Shown: positions 26,019 to 35,336, counted from the stretch's first letter. The stretch: 64,000 nt of DNA from WJMT01 sp964611275 (GCA_964611275.1 CAZSZS010000040.1:3091-67090), one strand, 5' to 3'. Notes: generated by a model from the sequence alone, not told the origin. A program made the numbers and translations.

Positions 26019-27356
26019 TTAAGCTAATTCTTTGGAAATCGATTCGGCAATCATTTGACCGAGCCGCTCGATCTTTTCCTTGTTTGCTCCCTCTATCATC
26101 ACTCTTGCTACAGGTTCTGTTCCCGAATAACGGACTTTGATCCGGCCTTTTTCCATAAGCGCCTCTTCGGCTTTTTGTATGGCTTTCATGATCCCCGGGC
26201 AGTTTTCGAACTTTTCCCTTCTTGATATTTTAACATTTTTTTGTATCTGTGGGTATTCATGGAATCCTGAATGCAAAGAGGATAAGGGGCGGTCTTTATG
26301 GGCCATCGCCTGGATGACTTTCAGACTGGTGAGTATGCCGTCTCCGGTAGGGCATTCGTTGAGAATAATGGTGTGCCCTGATTGTTCTCCTCCCAGACTG
26401 CTGTTTTGTTTGAGCATTTCTTCATAGACGTACCTGTCGCCCACATTGGTCCGTATGAGCCGGAGCTCGATTTGCTTTAAGGCTTTTTCCAGGCCCAGAT
26501 TACTCATGATCGTCCCTATGATCTTATCCGATTTCAGTGATCCCTTTTCTTTCATATATTTGGAGAGGATGAAAAGAGTGTGGTCTCCGTTTAAGACAGT
26601 TCCTTTCTCATCTACGAAAATAGCCCTGTCCGAATCTCCGTCAAAAGCAACCCCCAGGTCAGCTTTTGTTTCCAGTACTTTAGCTGCAAGCGTGTCCGGA
26701 AATAATGAACCGCAGCTTGAATTAATATTCGTTCCGTCCGGTCTGTCATTTATGGACAGTGTGTCGAAACCCAGATCTGAGAACACATCAGGAGCTATGT
26801 TTGAACTCGCTCCATTGGCACAGTCAGCAACGATTTTTATTCCTTGAGAAAAATCCTTAAAGGGAAAACTGCTTTTTAAAAATTCCGTGTATTCTGTTCT
26901 CAGCTCTTTACTGGGTATGGGGTCTGAACTGTCCGGGATTATTTTCTTTCCAGGTTTTTTGATAAGGTTCTCCAGTTTTCGCTCAAAAGAGTTTTTTATT
27001 TTTATCCCTTCTGAGGAAAATATCTTTATTCCGTTGTATTCAAAAGGATTGTGAGAAGCGGAAATGACAATGCCCGAAGAAAATGACTTTTTTTTGCTCA
27101 GTACAGCAATGGCGGACGTGGGGATCACTCCCGCAGATACGGCTTCTCCGCCGGAATCTCTGATTCCCTGAAAAAGAGCTTTTTGGAGCCATTCCCCTGA
27201 TGAACGGGTATCGCGTCCGATCAAAATACGGGGAGACAGGCCATCCTGTTTCAGCAAATCCGTAAGGTTTTTCCCTATTAGATAGACTGTGGAGTAATCA
27301 AGAGGATATTTTCCTGCTACAGCCCTTATCCCATCGGTACCGAAGAGTCTGTTCAT
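26019..27356 (-). CDS. glmM: Phosphoglucosamine mutase
   Basis: 445 aa. It converts glucosamine 6-phosphate to glucosamine 1-phosphate for UDP-GlcNAc, peptidoglycan and LPS synthesis. The start LFGTDGIRA is diagnostic. The phosphoserine loop is SASHNPFEYNG with Ser101, the metal loop is FDGDSDRAIF, and the phosphate-binding loop is RYSGTEPVARVM. It follows cdaR, the order known from Firmicutes where c-di-AMP synthesis and cell-wall precursor supply are coupled; GlmM can inhibit CdaA there. Confidence 0.97.
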   Translation of the reverse strand: MNRLFGTDGIRAVAGKYPLDYSTVYLIGKNLTDLLKQDGLSPRILIGRDTRSSGEWLQKALFQGIRDSGGEAVSAGVIPTSAIAVLSKKKSFSSGIVISASHNPFEYNGIKIFSSEGIKIKNSFERKLENLIKKPGKKIIPDSSDPIPSKELRTEYTEFLKSSFPFKDFSQGIKIVADCANGASSNIAPDVFSDLGFDTLSINDRPDGTNINSSCGSLFPDTLAAKVLETKADLGVAFDGDSDRAIFVDEKGTVLNGDHTLFILSKYMKEKGSLKSDKIIGTIMSNLGLEKALKQIELRLIRTNVGDRYVYEEMLKQNSSLGGEQSGHTIILNECPTGDGILTSLKVIQAMAHKDRPLSSLHSGFHEYPQIQKNVKISRREKFENCPGIMKAIQKAEEALMEKGRIKVRYSGTEPVARVMIEGANKEKIERLGQMIAESISKELA

Positions 27357-27378
27357 TTGGTTTTTATTTGGCTTCCCT

Positions 27379-28050
27379 TTACGTCTCCTCTTTCTGAATG
27401 AGCAGTTTCACGAGAGCGGTCGTTTTCGAACCCAGAATCGTTAGTTCAGGGGCGGGTGTGATCAGGTCTGCCTCAACCGCTGTGGTGTGTATAAAACCGG
27501 AAATGTCAATGGGACTGGTCCGGACAACCTCGTTCTCGCTGATTTTGCTTTCAGGCCCTTTAACGAGCACTTCAGAGGGTTCGACTTCGGTCTTTTTTAG
27601 AATGTAGCCGGGAGGCAGTTCTCCATAGATATCCGGCTTTATGGAAAGCATCATTTCTTTGCTGTTTTCGAATTTAAGATTGACCAAGCTGGGAGAGATT
27701 TCCTTGACTTCAGCTCCGTCCGGGATACTCACCATGCTTCGGCTGAGAGTGTAATCCTGCTGGGCTGTTGTGGCTCTTCTTAAGTCCAGTACGGCATGGA
27801 CATTTGCAGAGGATATCTGGTTGATAAGCCTCTCCGGTGCGCGTACGGTCACATGGACGGTCTGCACCGGTCTCTCGACAAGCTCTATGTTTGATGGGAT
27901 GTTGTGGAGTTCAAGAGGAACATTAAGGCTCTTCTCGGAATATCTTTTTTCTTCCGGGATCAAAGAGAACCATAATATCAATGCCAGTAAAAAAGAGAAG
28001 ATCTTAAGTCCGAGATTTTTTGTGAATATTTTTTTTACGTTCGGTTTCAT
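27379..28050 (-). CDS. cdaR: YbbR-domain membrane protein (CdaR-like regulator of CdaA)
   Basis: About 223 aa from the Met of MKPNVKKIFTKN, four bases after the cdaA stop; a longer frame upstream only overlaps cdaA. One N-terminal TM helix (LKIFSFLLALILWFSLI) is followed by two or three YbbR repeats outside the membrane, each with a pattern like VPLELHNIPSNIE and VEPSEVLVKGPES. CdaR modulates the diadenylate cyclase CdaA through its extracellular repeats. The position between cdaA and glmM supports this name more than similarity does. Confidence 0.87.
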   Translation of the reverse strand: MKPNVKKIFTKNLGLKIFSFLLALILWFSLIPEEKRYSEKSLNVPLELHNIPSNIELVERPVQTVHVTVRAPERLINQISSANVHAVLDLRRATTAQQDYTLSRSMVSIPDGAEVKEISPSLVNLKFENSKEMMLSIKPDIYGELPPGYILKKTEVEPSEVLVKGPESKISENEVVRTSPIDISGFIHTTAVEADLITPAPELTILGSKTTALVKLLIQKEET

Positions 28051-28054
28051 TTTT

Positions 28055-28822
28055 TTATATGAAATAATTTTGTATGCTTTCTTTGAGTTGGATTTTATCC
28101 AGGCCTCTTTCGAGCGATCCTTCGGCAGCCAGCGAGATGGTCCCGGTCTCTTCTGAGACCACAATAATGACAGCATCCGTTTCTTGCGAAAGACCGAGAG
28201 CTGCGAGATGGCGGGTTCTGGTTTTGAACTGTTTGCCGAGCTTGTGTGTGGCAGGAAGAGGGAGAAGGCATCCGGCAGCCAATATCTTGTCTTCCCTTAT
28301 GATAACGGCTCCGTCATGGAGAGGATTGTGGGGGAAAAAAATACTGACAATAAGGTCTTTTGAGAGCTGCGCGTTTATTCCGACCCCTCTTGAGGCATAG
28401 CTCTCCAGAGATATCTCTTTTTCAAGCGCGATCAGAGCGCCTATTCTATGTTGCGCCAGATAATCAACAGCCTGGAACAGGTCTTCAAATGTAAGGGTTT
28501 TTTCTTTTTTTATGATCGACCTTGAACCTATTGATGTGAGAAGCCTTCTTATTTCGCCCTGAAAAAGGACAATGATAGCAATGATTAAATAAGAGATAAA
28601 ACTTTTAATAAGCCTGTGTGAGACAAGGAGGTTTCCCCACTGAGTGATAAGATACAGGATAATGACGATTCCCAGGCCGATGGCCATTTGATAAGCCCTG
28701 GTGTCTTTTATGAGCCTGAAAAAGGAATAGAGGATGAAAGTCAGAAGAAGGATATCCAAAAAGTCAGCCAGCGTAAAACCCTTAATAGCGGTTATGACTT
28801 CTGATAAGACCTCAGCCAGCAT
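28055..28822 (-). CDS. cdaA: Diadenylate cyclase CdaA (c-di-AMP synthase)
   Basis: 255 aa. Three N-terminal TM helices (DILLLTFILYSFF, AIGLGIVIILYLITQW, FISYLIIAIIVLF) anchor a DAC domain that joins two ATP into c-di-AMP. The DGA motif is present in HNPLHDGAVII, and the second motif reads TRTRHLAALGL, with Leu where RHR-type enzymes have the last Arg. The rest of the domain (SRGVGINAQLS, VSEETGTISLA) is normal. The start overlaps folP by 11 bp. c-di-AMP synthesis by CdaA in a likely Gram-negative is worth noting, though it is known in several such phyla. Confidence 0.94.
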   Translation of the reverse strand: MLAEVLSEVITAIKGFTLADFLDILLLTFILYSFFRLIKDTRAYQMAIGLGIVIILYLITQWGNLLVSHRLIKSFISYLIIAIIVLFQGEIRRLLTSIGSRSIIKKEKTLTFEDLFQAVDYLAQHRIGALIALEKEISLESYASRGVGINAQLSKDLIVSIFFPHNPLHDGAVIIREDKILAAGCLLPLPATHKLGKQFKTRTRHLAALGLSQETDAVIIVVSEETGTISLAAEGSLERGLDKIQLKESIQNYFI

Positions 28823-29714
28823 GCAGCACTCTATCCTTTCCTCTGTCTCCGGATGATTGGATTGAAGCTCCTTCCTTGATTATGGCCTCAGCCACAGTCA
28901 CTGCCTTTTTTAGTGAAGAGACGTCATGGACTCTAAGAATGTGCGCTCCTTGAAGGATGCTGATCAAAGATGAAGCTATGGTCCCTTCGATCCTCTTTTC
29001 AGGAGAAAGAGCCAGAAGGTCTCCTATGAAAGATTTTCTCGAAACACCGATCAATATGGGAAATCCCAACTCGTTGAATGCGCTGAGGTTGCTTATGATC
29101 CTAAGATTATCCTTCAGCCTTTTCCCGAATCCTATCCCGGGATCGATAATGATCTTCTTCTTCTTTATTCCAGCGGTCAGTGCCTCTGTGACCCGCTGCT
29201 GCAGAAATGATTTGATCTCATGTATCACATTGCCGTACTCAGGGTTTTCCTGCATATTCCTGGGTGTCCCCTTCATATGCATGATGATAACGGGGATGTC
29301 TTTTGTTGCAACCAGTTCGCGTATTTTGGGGTCGGACCGCATTCCGCTTATATCATTGAGGATATCAGCTCCGGCATCCAGAGCAGATTTCAAGACTTCT
29401 GATTTTGTGGTGTCCACGGATATCAAGGCATCTGTTTTTTTCCTTATCTCGGAAATAACGGGTAAGATCCTTTTCTTCTCTTCTTCAGAGGTTATGGGGT
29501 TGGATCCGGGCCTTGTGCTTTCTCCCCCGATATCAAGGATGTCAGCTCCGTCCTCGATGAGTTGAAGCCCTTTTCGGACCGCGTTTTTCTTATCCAGGAA
29601 TAGGCCTCCGTCTGAAAAAGAGTCAGGGGTGACATTGAGAATCCCCATAAGCCAGGTTCTCCGGCCCAGGATGTAGTTCCTCTCTCTGATCCGAATCGAA
29701 TATTCTTTTCTCAC
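28812..29714 (-). CDS. folP: Dihydropteroate synthase
   Basis: 300 aa TIM barrel that joins p-aminobenzoate to 6-hydroxymethyl-dihydropterin pyrophosphate in folate synthesis. Motifs are MGILNVTPDSFSDGG, DIGGESTRPGS, ISVDTTKS, LNDISG, IIMHMKGTP, DPGIGFGK and GVSRKSFIG. A final RVHDVSSLKKAVTVAEAI completes the family pattern. It begins 7 bp after the ftsH stop and overlaps cdaA, so it belongs to the same transcript. Confidence 0.96.
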   Translation of the reverse strand: MRKEYSIRIRERNYILGRRTWLMGILNVTPDSFSDGGLFLDKKNAVRKGLQLIEDGADILDIGGESTRPGSNPITSEEEKKRILPVISEIRKKTDALISVDTTKSEVLKSALDAGADILNDISGMRSDPKIRELVATKDIPVIIMHMKGTPRNMQENPEYGNVIHEIKSFLQQRVTEALTAGIKKKKIIIDPGIGFGKRLKDNLRIISNLSAFNELGFPILIGVSRKSFIGDLLALSPEKRIEGTIASSLISILQGAHILRVHDVSSLKKAVTVAEAIIKEGASIQSSGDRGKDRVLHAG

Positions 29715-29721
29715 TTTTAAT

Positions 29722-31614
29722 TTAGTTTGATGCTTTTTGCTTATTTCTTGCCGGTGATTCTTTTTTCTTTTTTTGAGAAGATGTTTTCTTTGCTTTTTTA
29801 GGACCTTTTCCGTTTAAAAAAGCTTCGATTTCCTCGGAAGTCAGGACCTCTTTTTCAAGAAGAGCCTCTGCTATGTTATTCAGGACATTTTTATGGTTTT
29901 CCAGCAGGCTGATGGTTCTTTTCAAATTCCTTTCCACTATTTTTTTGACTTCCGCATCAATGAGTTGAGACGTTTGTTCACTGTAGTTTCTGTCCGTGGA
30001 CAGTTCTTTTCCGAGAAAGACCATGTCGTCCTTTTCACCGAAGGTAAAAGGTCCCAGGGAAGACATCCCGTATTCACAAACCATTTTGCGGGCGATTTCC
30101 GTTGATTTCTCAAAGTCATTGGCCGCACCTGTGGTGCTTTTATTGAGAAAAATGTTTTCCGCAGCTCTTCCCGCCATCAATACGGAAAGTTGGGCTTCAA
30201 GATATTCCTGTGAATATGTGTATCTGTCGTCAAGAGGAAGCTGCTGCGTAAGGCCCAGCGCCATTCCTCTGGGGATGATAGTGACTTTGTGCAGGGGATC
30301 TGCCTCAGGAATGAGAAGCGCCACAAGAGCATGCCCTGCTTCATGGAAGGCGGTTATCTTCTTTTCATCGTCGTTTATGATCATGCTCTTTCTTTCCACT
30401 CCCATAAGAACTTTATCCTTGGAAGATTCGAGGTCTTTCATGGACACTTTATCTTTGTTGTAGCGGGCGGCAAGGAGCGCTGCTTCATTAACAAGATTAG
30501 CAAGATCAGCCCCTGAAAATCCCGGAGTAGACCGGGCGAGAACAGAAAGATCCACATCATCGCTTAATGGGATGTTTCTTACGTGCACTCTTAGGATGTC
30601 CTCTCTTCCTTTGAAATCAGGCATGTTCACCACGATTCTGCGGTCGAATCTGCCTGGTCTCAACAGAGCACTGTCCAGGATATCCGGACGGTTCGTTGCC
30701 GCGATCAGGATGATGCCCTCGTTTGCATTAAACCCATCCATTTCAACGAGCAGTTGGTTGAGGGTCTGCTCCCTTTCATCATGACCCCCTCCAAGCCCGG
30801 CTCCTCTGTGACGTCCTACAGCATCGAGCTCATCGATAAAAATGAGGCACGGGGCCTGTTTTTTACCCTGTTCGAAAAGGTCGCGTACTCTGGATGCTCC
30901 GACCCCGACGAACATCTCGACAAAGTCAGAACCGCTTATAGAGAAGAAGGAGACATTTGCTTCTCCTGCAACAGCTCTTGCCAGGAGAGTCTTCCCTGTT
31001 CCCGGCGAACCGACCAGAATGACACCTTTGGGAATACGGCCGCCTAATTTTTGGAATTTTTTAGGATCTTTAAGAAACTCTATGATCTCTCTGAGTTCTT
31101 CCTTGGCTTCCTTGACTCCGGCCACGTCTTTGAATGTGACTTTTTTCCTTGGACCAGTAAAAAGTTTGGCTTTGCTTTTTCCAAACGAGAGAGCTTTGTT
31201 TCCTCCGGACTGCATTTGCCTCATGAAAAACACCCAGAAGAGCACAATCAGGATTATCGGAAACCACGTGAAAAGATAGGAATACCATGGATTTTTTGTA
31301 TTGTCTTTCACATTGATATTGACATTATTTTCCCGGAGAATGGGAACAAGGCCGTCAAATTGAGGGGGATTCACTGTTTTAAACTCTGTCTGGTCCAGGT
31401 ATTTTCCTGTGATCTGACTGCCCGTGATGGTCACTTCTCCGACTCTTTCGTTTTCAACATCATTGAGAAATTGAGTGAAGGAGATGTCATTCTTTGCGGC
31501 TTTGGGGGTCTGCAGAAGACTCCAAAGAACGATGATGATGATACCGGTTATAAGCCAGAAGGCTAGATTCTTATATGCTTTTGGTTTTTTTCTCTTCTTA
31601 TCCATTCTTTCCAT
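29722..31614 (-). CDS. ftsH: ATP-dependent zinc metalloprotease FtsH
   Basis: 630 aa. Two TM helices (about 16-36 and 105-125) flank a small periplasmic domain. The AAA+ module has Walker A VGSPGTGKT with Lys208, Walker B IFIDELDAVG, and the SRH region TNRPDILDSALLRPGRFDR. The M41 protease site is HEAGH with His424 and His428. It degrades membrane and regulatory proteins as a hexamer. A candidate promoter, TTAACA, 17 bp, TAAAAT, lies at 31663-31635 on the minus strand. It leads the folP-cdaA-cdaR-glmM-pdxJ series. The C-terminus is a Lys/Ser-rich tail. Confidence 0.97.
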   Translation of the reverse strand: MERMDKKRKKPKAYKNLAFWLITGIIIIVLWSLLQTPKAAKNDISFTQFLNDVENERVGEVTITGSQITGKYLDQTEFKTVNPPQFDGLVPILRENNVNINVKDNTKNPWYSYLFTWFPIILIVLFWVFFMRQMQSGGNKALSFGKSKAKLFTGPRKKVTFKDVAGVKEAKEELREIIEFLKDPKKFQKLGGRIPKGVILVGSPGTGKTLLARAVAGEANVSFFSISGSDFVEMFVGVGASRVRDLFEQGKKQAPCLIFIDELDAVGRHRGAGLGGGHDEREQTLNQLLVEMDGFNANEGIILIAATNRPDILDSALLRPGRFDRRIVVNMPDFKGREDILRVHVRNIPLSDDVDLSVLARSTPGFSGADLANLVNEAALLAARYNKDKVSMKDLESSKDKVLMGVERKSMIINDDEKKITAFHEAGHALVALLIPEADPLHKVTIIPRGMALGLTQQLPLDDRYTYSQEYLEAQLSVLMAGRAAENIFLNKSTTGAANDFEKSTEIARKMVCEYGMSSLGPFTFGEKDDMVFLGKELSTDRNYSEQTSQLIDAEVKKIVERNLKRTISLLENHKNVLNNIAEALLEKEVLTSEEIEAFLNGKGPKKAKKTSSQKKKKESPARNKQKASN

Positions 31615-31634
31615 TGTTCATCCTGTAACGAGTT

Positions 31635-31663
31635 ATTTTAGCATTTTTTATAAAAATTGTTAA
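31635..31663 (-). promoter_or_regulatory. ftsH operon promoter (TTAACA, 17 bp, TAAAAT)
   Basis: TTAACA (31663-31658) and TAAAAT (31640-31635), read on the minus strand, have a 17-bp spacer and lie about 20 bp before the ftsH start. Confidence 0.5.
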
Positions 31664-31785
31664 CCCAGATTATTTATAAAAAACGCCGATACCTCATTTA
31701 TTAAGAACACAGCGGACATGTTTAAGTAAAATTTTTCGTATTAACTTGAATGAAGAAGCTGTTTCTATTTGTTTTTGAACAGTGC

Positions 31786-31814
31786 TTGACTGATGAGGCC
31801 CATTTTATTATTAT
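31786..31814 (+). promoter_or_regulatory. tRNA-Ala promoter (TTGACT, 17 bp, TATTAT)
   Basis: TTGACT at 31786-31791 and TATTAT at 31809-31814 are 17 bp apart. The tRNA begins 15 bases after the -10 box. It matches the -35 of the two outer-membrane barrel genes. Confidence 0.6.
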
Positions 31815-31829
31815 TGATTAACCTAGCGT

Positions 31830-31905
31830 GGGGCTGTAGTTCAGTTGGGAGAACGCTTGACTGGCAGTCAAGAGGTCGTGGGTTCAAATCCCATCAGCTC
31901 CACCA
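31830..31905 (+). tRNA. tRNA-Ala, anticodon GGC, CCA encoded
   Basis: A 76-base cloverleaf. The acceptor stem is GGGGCTG/CAGCTCC with the G3-U70 pair that identifies tRNA-Ala. The anticodon arm CTTGA-CTGGCAG-TCAAG has anticodon GGC, and the T arm contains GGTTCAAATCC. The discriminator A and CCA are encoded. A run of eight T follows directly and may end transcription. Confidence 0.97.
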
Positions 31906-31962
31906 TTTTTTTTCTGCCGCATTGACTCTTTTTTTATTTTATTGATAATTTTATAGTTACGC

Positions 31963-33699
31963 ATGCCCATACACAATAATGAAGTAACCGATATTTTCAG
32001 CCAATTGGCTGACTTATTGGAGATCAAAGGGGCCAATCCATTCAGAATCAGAGCCTATAGGAATGCCGCGCGTACCCTATCCAGTCAGTCCAGGAATATA
32101 AGTGATATGGTCCGGGAGGGGGAAGACCTGACCCGTCTGCCCGGAATCGGCAAAGACCTTGCCGCAAAGATAAAAGAGATCGTAGAGACGGGTGAGCTTT
32201 CCAAACTGAATGACCTCAAAAAAGAACTTCCTGACGACTTGAGCAAGCTGATGAATATCCAGGGCCTGGGCCCTAAAAAAATCAAAGTACTGTTTCATGA
32301 TTTGGGGATCACATCTATCAAGGGGCTTAAAAGGGCAGCACAGGACCACAAACTGCGCGAACTCGAAGGATTCGGGGATAAAACCGAGCAGAATATCCTT
32401 GGAGAGATCCAGCGTATCGAAGAAGAGATAAAGAAACACGGAGGGAAAGAAAGAATCAAGCTGTTCCGTGCTGAACAGATCGCTGAAAATTATAGGGAGT
32501 ACCTGAAAGAACACAAAGATGCGGAAAAAATCCGGATCGCTGGGAGCTATCGAAGAAGAAGGGAGACTGTGGGAGATCTGGATATTCTGGCTGTTTGTGG
32601 GAAAGAGAATGACCTCTTGGATCATTTTGTTGCGTATGAAGATGTGGCGAAGATCATTTCCAAGGGCAAGACAAAATCCTCGGTAATGCTTCGAACCGGA
32701 TTACAGGTAGACCTCAGGGTCATACAGCCGGAAAGCGATGGAGCGGCTCTTCTCTATTTTACCGGCTCCAAAGACCACAACATAGCTGTCCGAAAAATCG
32801 GGGTCGGAAAGAATTTAAAGATCAATGAGTACGGGGTGTTAAAGGGGGATAAACGGATAGCCGGAAAAACAGAAAGCGAGATCTATAAGGCAGTGGGGCT
32901 TCCCTTTATTGAGCCTGAGCTCAGAGAAGACAGGGGGGAGATAGAAGCAGGGCAGAAGGGGAATCTGCCCAGGCTGGTGGAGCTTGATGATATCCGGGGG
33001 GATCTGCATATGCATACCCGTTATTCCGATGGGAGATCCACCATAAAAGAAATGGCTGAAGCCGCTCGAAACAAAGGGTATGAGTATATCGCCGTATCCG
33101 ACCATTCCAAGCATCTTACGGTGGCCAATGGCTTGGATGAGAGGAGACTCGCAGAACAGATGCAGGAGGTCGACAGACTCAATCAGGAATTAAAGGGCAT
33201 ACGCATTCTTAAGTCGATCGAAATGGATATTCTGGAAGACGGATCCCTGGACCTGCCGGATGAGATCCTCAAGGATCTGGATCTGGTGCTGTGTTCTGTT
33301 CACTATAGATTCAATCTTTCCCTGGAAAAACAGACAGACAGGATTTTAAAAGCCATGGATAATCCCTATGTGGATATTATCTGTCATCCAAGCGGGAGGC
33401 TGATCAATGAACGCCCTCCGTATGAAGTCCACATGGAAAAGATCATTAGATCCGCAAAAGAGAGAAACTGTTCTCTGGAACTCAATGCCCATCCGGACCG
33501 ATTGGATTTGAATGATATTTACTGTAAACTGGCTAAGGAAGAGGGTGTTAAAGTGGCAGTGTCAACGGATGCGCACACGCAAAGTGACCTGGATTTTATG
33601 CGCTTTGGTGTAGGACAGGCAAGAAGAGGCTGGCTGGAGCCGGCGGATGTTCTGAACACAAGAAGCTGGGAAGATTTGGTTGGGGAACTGGGAGGATGA
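31963..33699 (+). CDS. polX: PolX-type family X DNA polymerase with PHP exonuclease
   Basis: 578 aa. The order is an 8-kDa helix-hairpin-helix region (FRIRAYRNAARTL, LPGIGKDLAAKI), a polymerase palm (IAGSYRRRRETVGDLDIL with two Asp, LQVDLRV with the third), and a C-terminal PHP phosphoesterase (DLHMHTRYSDG, VSDHSKH, SIEMDIL, CHPSGR, STDAHT). Bacterial PolX fills short gaps in base-excision repair and trims 3' ends. The length and domain order are normal. It stands alone after the tRNA gene. Confidence 0.95.
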   Translation: MPIHNNEVTDIFSQLADLLEIKGANPFRIRAYRNAARTLSSQSRNISDMVREGEDLTRLPGIGKDLAAKIKEIVETGELSKLNDLKKELPDDLSKLMNIQGLGPKKIKVLFHDLGITSIKGLKRAAQDHKLRELEGFGDKTEQNILGEIQRIEEEIKKHGGKERIKLFRAEQIAENYREYLKEHKDAEKIRIAGSYRRRRETVGDLDILAVCGKENDLLDHFVAYEDVAKIISKGKTKSSVMLRTGLQVDLRVIQPESDGAALLYFTGSKDHNIAVRKIGVGKNLKINEYGVLKGDKRIAGKTESEIYKAVGLPFIEPELREDRGEIEAGQKGNLPRLVELDDIRGDLHMHTRYSDGRSTIKEMAEAARNKGYEYIAVSDHSKHLTVANGLDERRLAEQMQEVDRLNQELKGIRILKSIEMDILEDGSLDLPDEILKDLDLVLCSVHYRFNLSLEKQTDRILKAMDNPYVDIICHPSGRLINERPPYEVHMEKIIRSAKERNCSLELNAHPDRLDLNDIYCKLAKEEGVKVAVSTDAHTQSDLDFMRFGVGQARRGWLEPADVLNTRSWEDLVGELGG

Positions 33700-33777
33700 A
33701 TTTAAAAGGATTCCCGTAAAATAAAATGAAATATAAAGGAGAAATCAATTATAATAAACTGATGAAAAGGAGATAAA

Positions 33778-34236
33778 ATGCTTCCAATAAAGAAAATCCT
33801 CTGGCCGACAGATTTTAGCGAGCCTTCTTATGAGGCTTTGAAAACCGCTCAGGAACTAGCCGAACACTTCTCAGCAGAGCTTACCATAGTCCATGTCGTG
33901 ACCCCGATTCCCATGTTGACTTCCACAAGCGGGCCGAGTGGTTTCGATGTAGGCGTTTTTCATAAGCAGCTCATGGACACCTCAAAGGAATCCCTGAAAG
34001 AGATTGTCAAGGATAAGATAAGAAAAAAAATAAAGACTCACACCAAAGTGGTAATGGGCAGAGCCCCGGATGAGATTGTCAGTGTCGCTAAAAAGGGAAA
34101 AGCGGACCTGATCGTCATTTCAACGCACGGAGAGACAGGATGGCGCCATCTGGTCTTTGGCTCAGTGGCTGAAAAGGTGGTCCGTTTTTCCTCGTGTCCG
34201 GTTCTCACTATACGCGAACCTGATAAAAATCAATAA
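33778..34236 (+). CDS. Universal stress protein (UspA family)
   Basis: 152 aa. The N-terminus KKILWPTDFSEPSYEAL and the C-terminal ATP-binding motif VISTHGETGWRHLVFGSVAEKVVRFSSCPVLTIR (only parts cited: STHGETGWRHLVFGS, VVRFSSCPVL) mark an ATP-binding UspA fold. AAAAGGAG precedes the ATG. Function is a general stress role; the specific trigger is unknown. Confidence 0.93.
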   Translation: MLPIKKILWPTDFSEPSYEALKTAQELAEHFSAELTIVHVVTPIPMLTSTSGPSGFDVGVFHKQLMDTSKESLKEIVKDKIRKKIKTHTKVVMGRAPDEIVSVAKKGKADLIVISTHGETGWRHLVFGSVAEKVVRFSSCPVLTIREPDKNQ

Positions 34237-34276
34237 GGATTTCTGTCACCATAGGGAGAAAGAAAATAGGGTTTTC

Positions 34277-34305
34277 TTGACTAAATGAGTTATCAAGATT
34301 AGGAT
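34277..34305 (+). promoter_or_regulatory. Promoter of first barrel gene (TTGACT, 17 bp, TAGGAT)
   Basis: TTGACT at 34277-34282 and TAGGAT at 34300-34305 with 17 bp between. The flanks (TTTTCTTGACTAAAT, ATCGGCT) recur before the second barrel gene at 35276-35304. Confidence 0.65.
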
Positions 34306-34338
34306 CGGCTCGAAAAGTCTGATATAGGGAGAACAAGT

Positions 34339-35217
34339 ATGAAAAAGGTTGTTAAAGTAATGGGCATTACTTTTCTGATTTTCTGTTTTGCTGCTTCCAT
34401 TTCTGCTCAGATTAAAAGACCGAGCAAGCCGTTTAACATTGAAGTGGGCCTAACTTTTGGTTCTACGATGAATTACGATTATTATGGAAGTTCTTACTTC
34501 TATGGTTCCTGGATTGCTAGGTGGTTTGATATTGATTCAGAAGACGGAAATATCCTTCCTGAACTGAGCATGCCCTTGCTCTTTGGTGCCAATATCAGTT
34601 TGATCACCAGGAAGGGCATCGGAGTTCAGTTTGCTTTGGATTACAACTCCAAGTCGGATATAACCGGCTCCAGCAACTATTATGCCTCTGGATTTGACTA
34701 CTGGTATTGGGAAGATATCAGCGAATCTAATTCATGGGATGTGACAGGGATTGTAAAAATGATGGTTCTGAGTCTGGATGTCATTTACAAATATCAAAGG
34801 GGGATGTTCAATCCCTGGTTTGCTGCCGGAGGATCTTATTACACGGGAAGCATAGAGGCCAGTTCGGAAGTCGGATGGGGACTTGAAGATCCATGGTGGG
34901 ATTTCGATTACCTTTCCTTGCCGGTGGAAATTAATGAAGATCTCAGCGGGATCGGATTCAACGTGGGGATTGGAGCAGACATTCAATTTACCCAAAATAT
35001 CGCCTTTACCATTGAAGGAAGATATTTTATTCTCAAGAAGTATGAACTGCACTGGTTATCAGACGCCAGCGGACAATTCACATCTTATGTCTATGATGTT
35101 ACTTATACGTTTGCCAATACGTCTGCTTTTGAGGAAGGTATTAATGAGATAATCACGCCGTTTGAGTTCAATCCTTCTTTTGCGGAACTCGCCGTTGGAG
35201 TCAAATTCTCATTTTAG
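34339..35217 (+). CDS. Outer-membrane beta-barrel protein, copy A of a tandem pair
   Basis: 292 aa with a signal peptide (GITFLIFCFAASISAQ) and a mature start IKRPSKPFNIEVG. The body has alternating strands rich in aromatic residues, a conserved MFNPWFAAGGSYYTGS block, GFNVGIGADIQFTQNIAFTI and a C-terminal Phe (AVGVKFSF), typical of BamA-inserted barrels. It is a paralogue of the next gene, also 292 aa. The function (porin, adhesin or receptor) is unknown. A separate promoter lies directly upstream. Confidence 0.8.
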   Translation: MKKVVKVMGITFLIFCFAASISAQIKRPSKPFNIEVGLTFGSTMNYDYYGSSYFYGSWIARWFDIDSEDGNILPELSMPLLFGANISLITRKGIGVQFALDYNSKSDITGSSNYYASGFDYWYWEDISESNSWDVTGIVKMMVLSLDVIYKYQRGMFNPWFAAGGSYYTGSIEASSEVGWGLEDPWWDFDYLSLPVEINEDLSGIGFNVGIGADIQFTQNIAFTIEGRYFILKKYELHWLSDASGQFTSYVYDVTYTFANTSAFEEGINEIITPFEFNPSFAELAVGVKFSF

Positions 35218-35275
35218 ATTTTAATACCAAAAAAGAATATTTTTCACTTTTAAGGGGTATTTAAGAAGAATTTTC

Positions 35276-35304
35276 TTGACTAAATTCAGTTTCGATACTA
35301 GAAT
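35276..35304 (+). promoter_or_regulatory. Promoter of second barrel gene (TTGACT, 17 bp, TAGAAT)
   Basis: TTGACT at 35276-35281 and TAGAAT at 35299-35304 with a 17-bp spacer. It was duplicated with the gene, so both copies have their own promoter. Confidence 0.65.
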
Positions 35305-35336
35305 CGGCTTGAAAATCCATTTAAGGGAGAATACGC

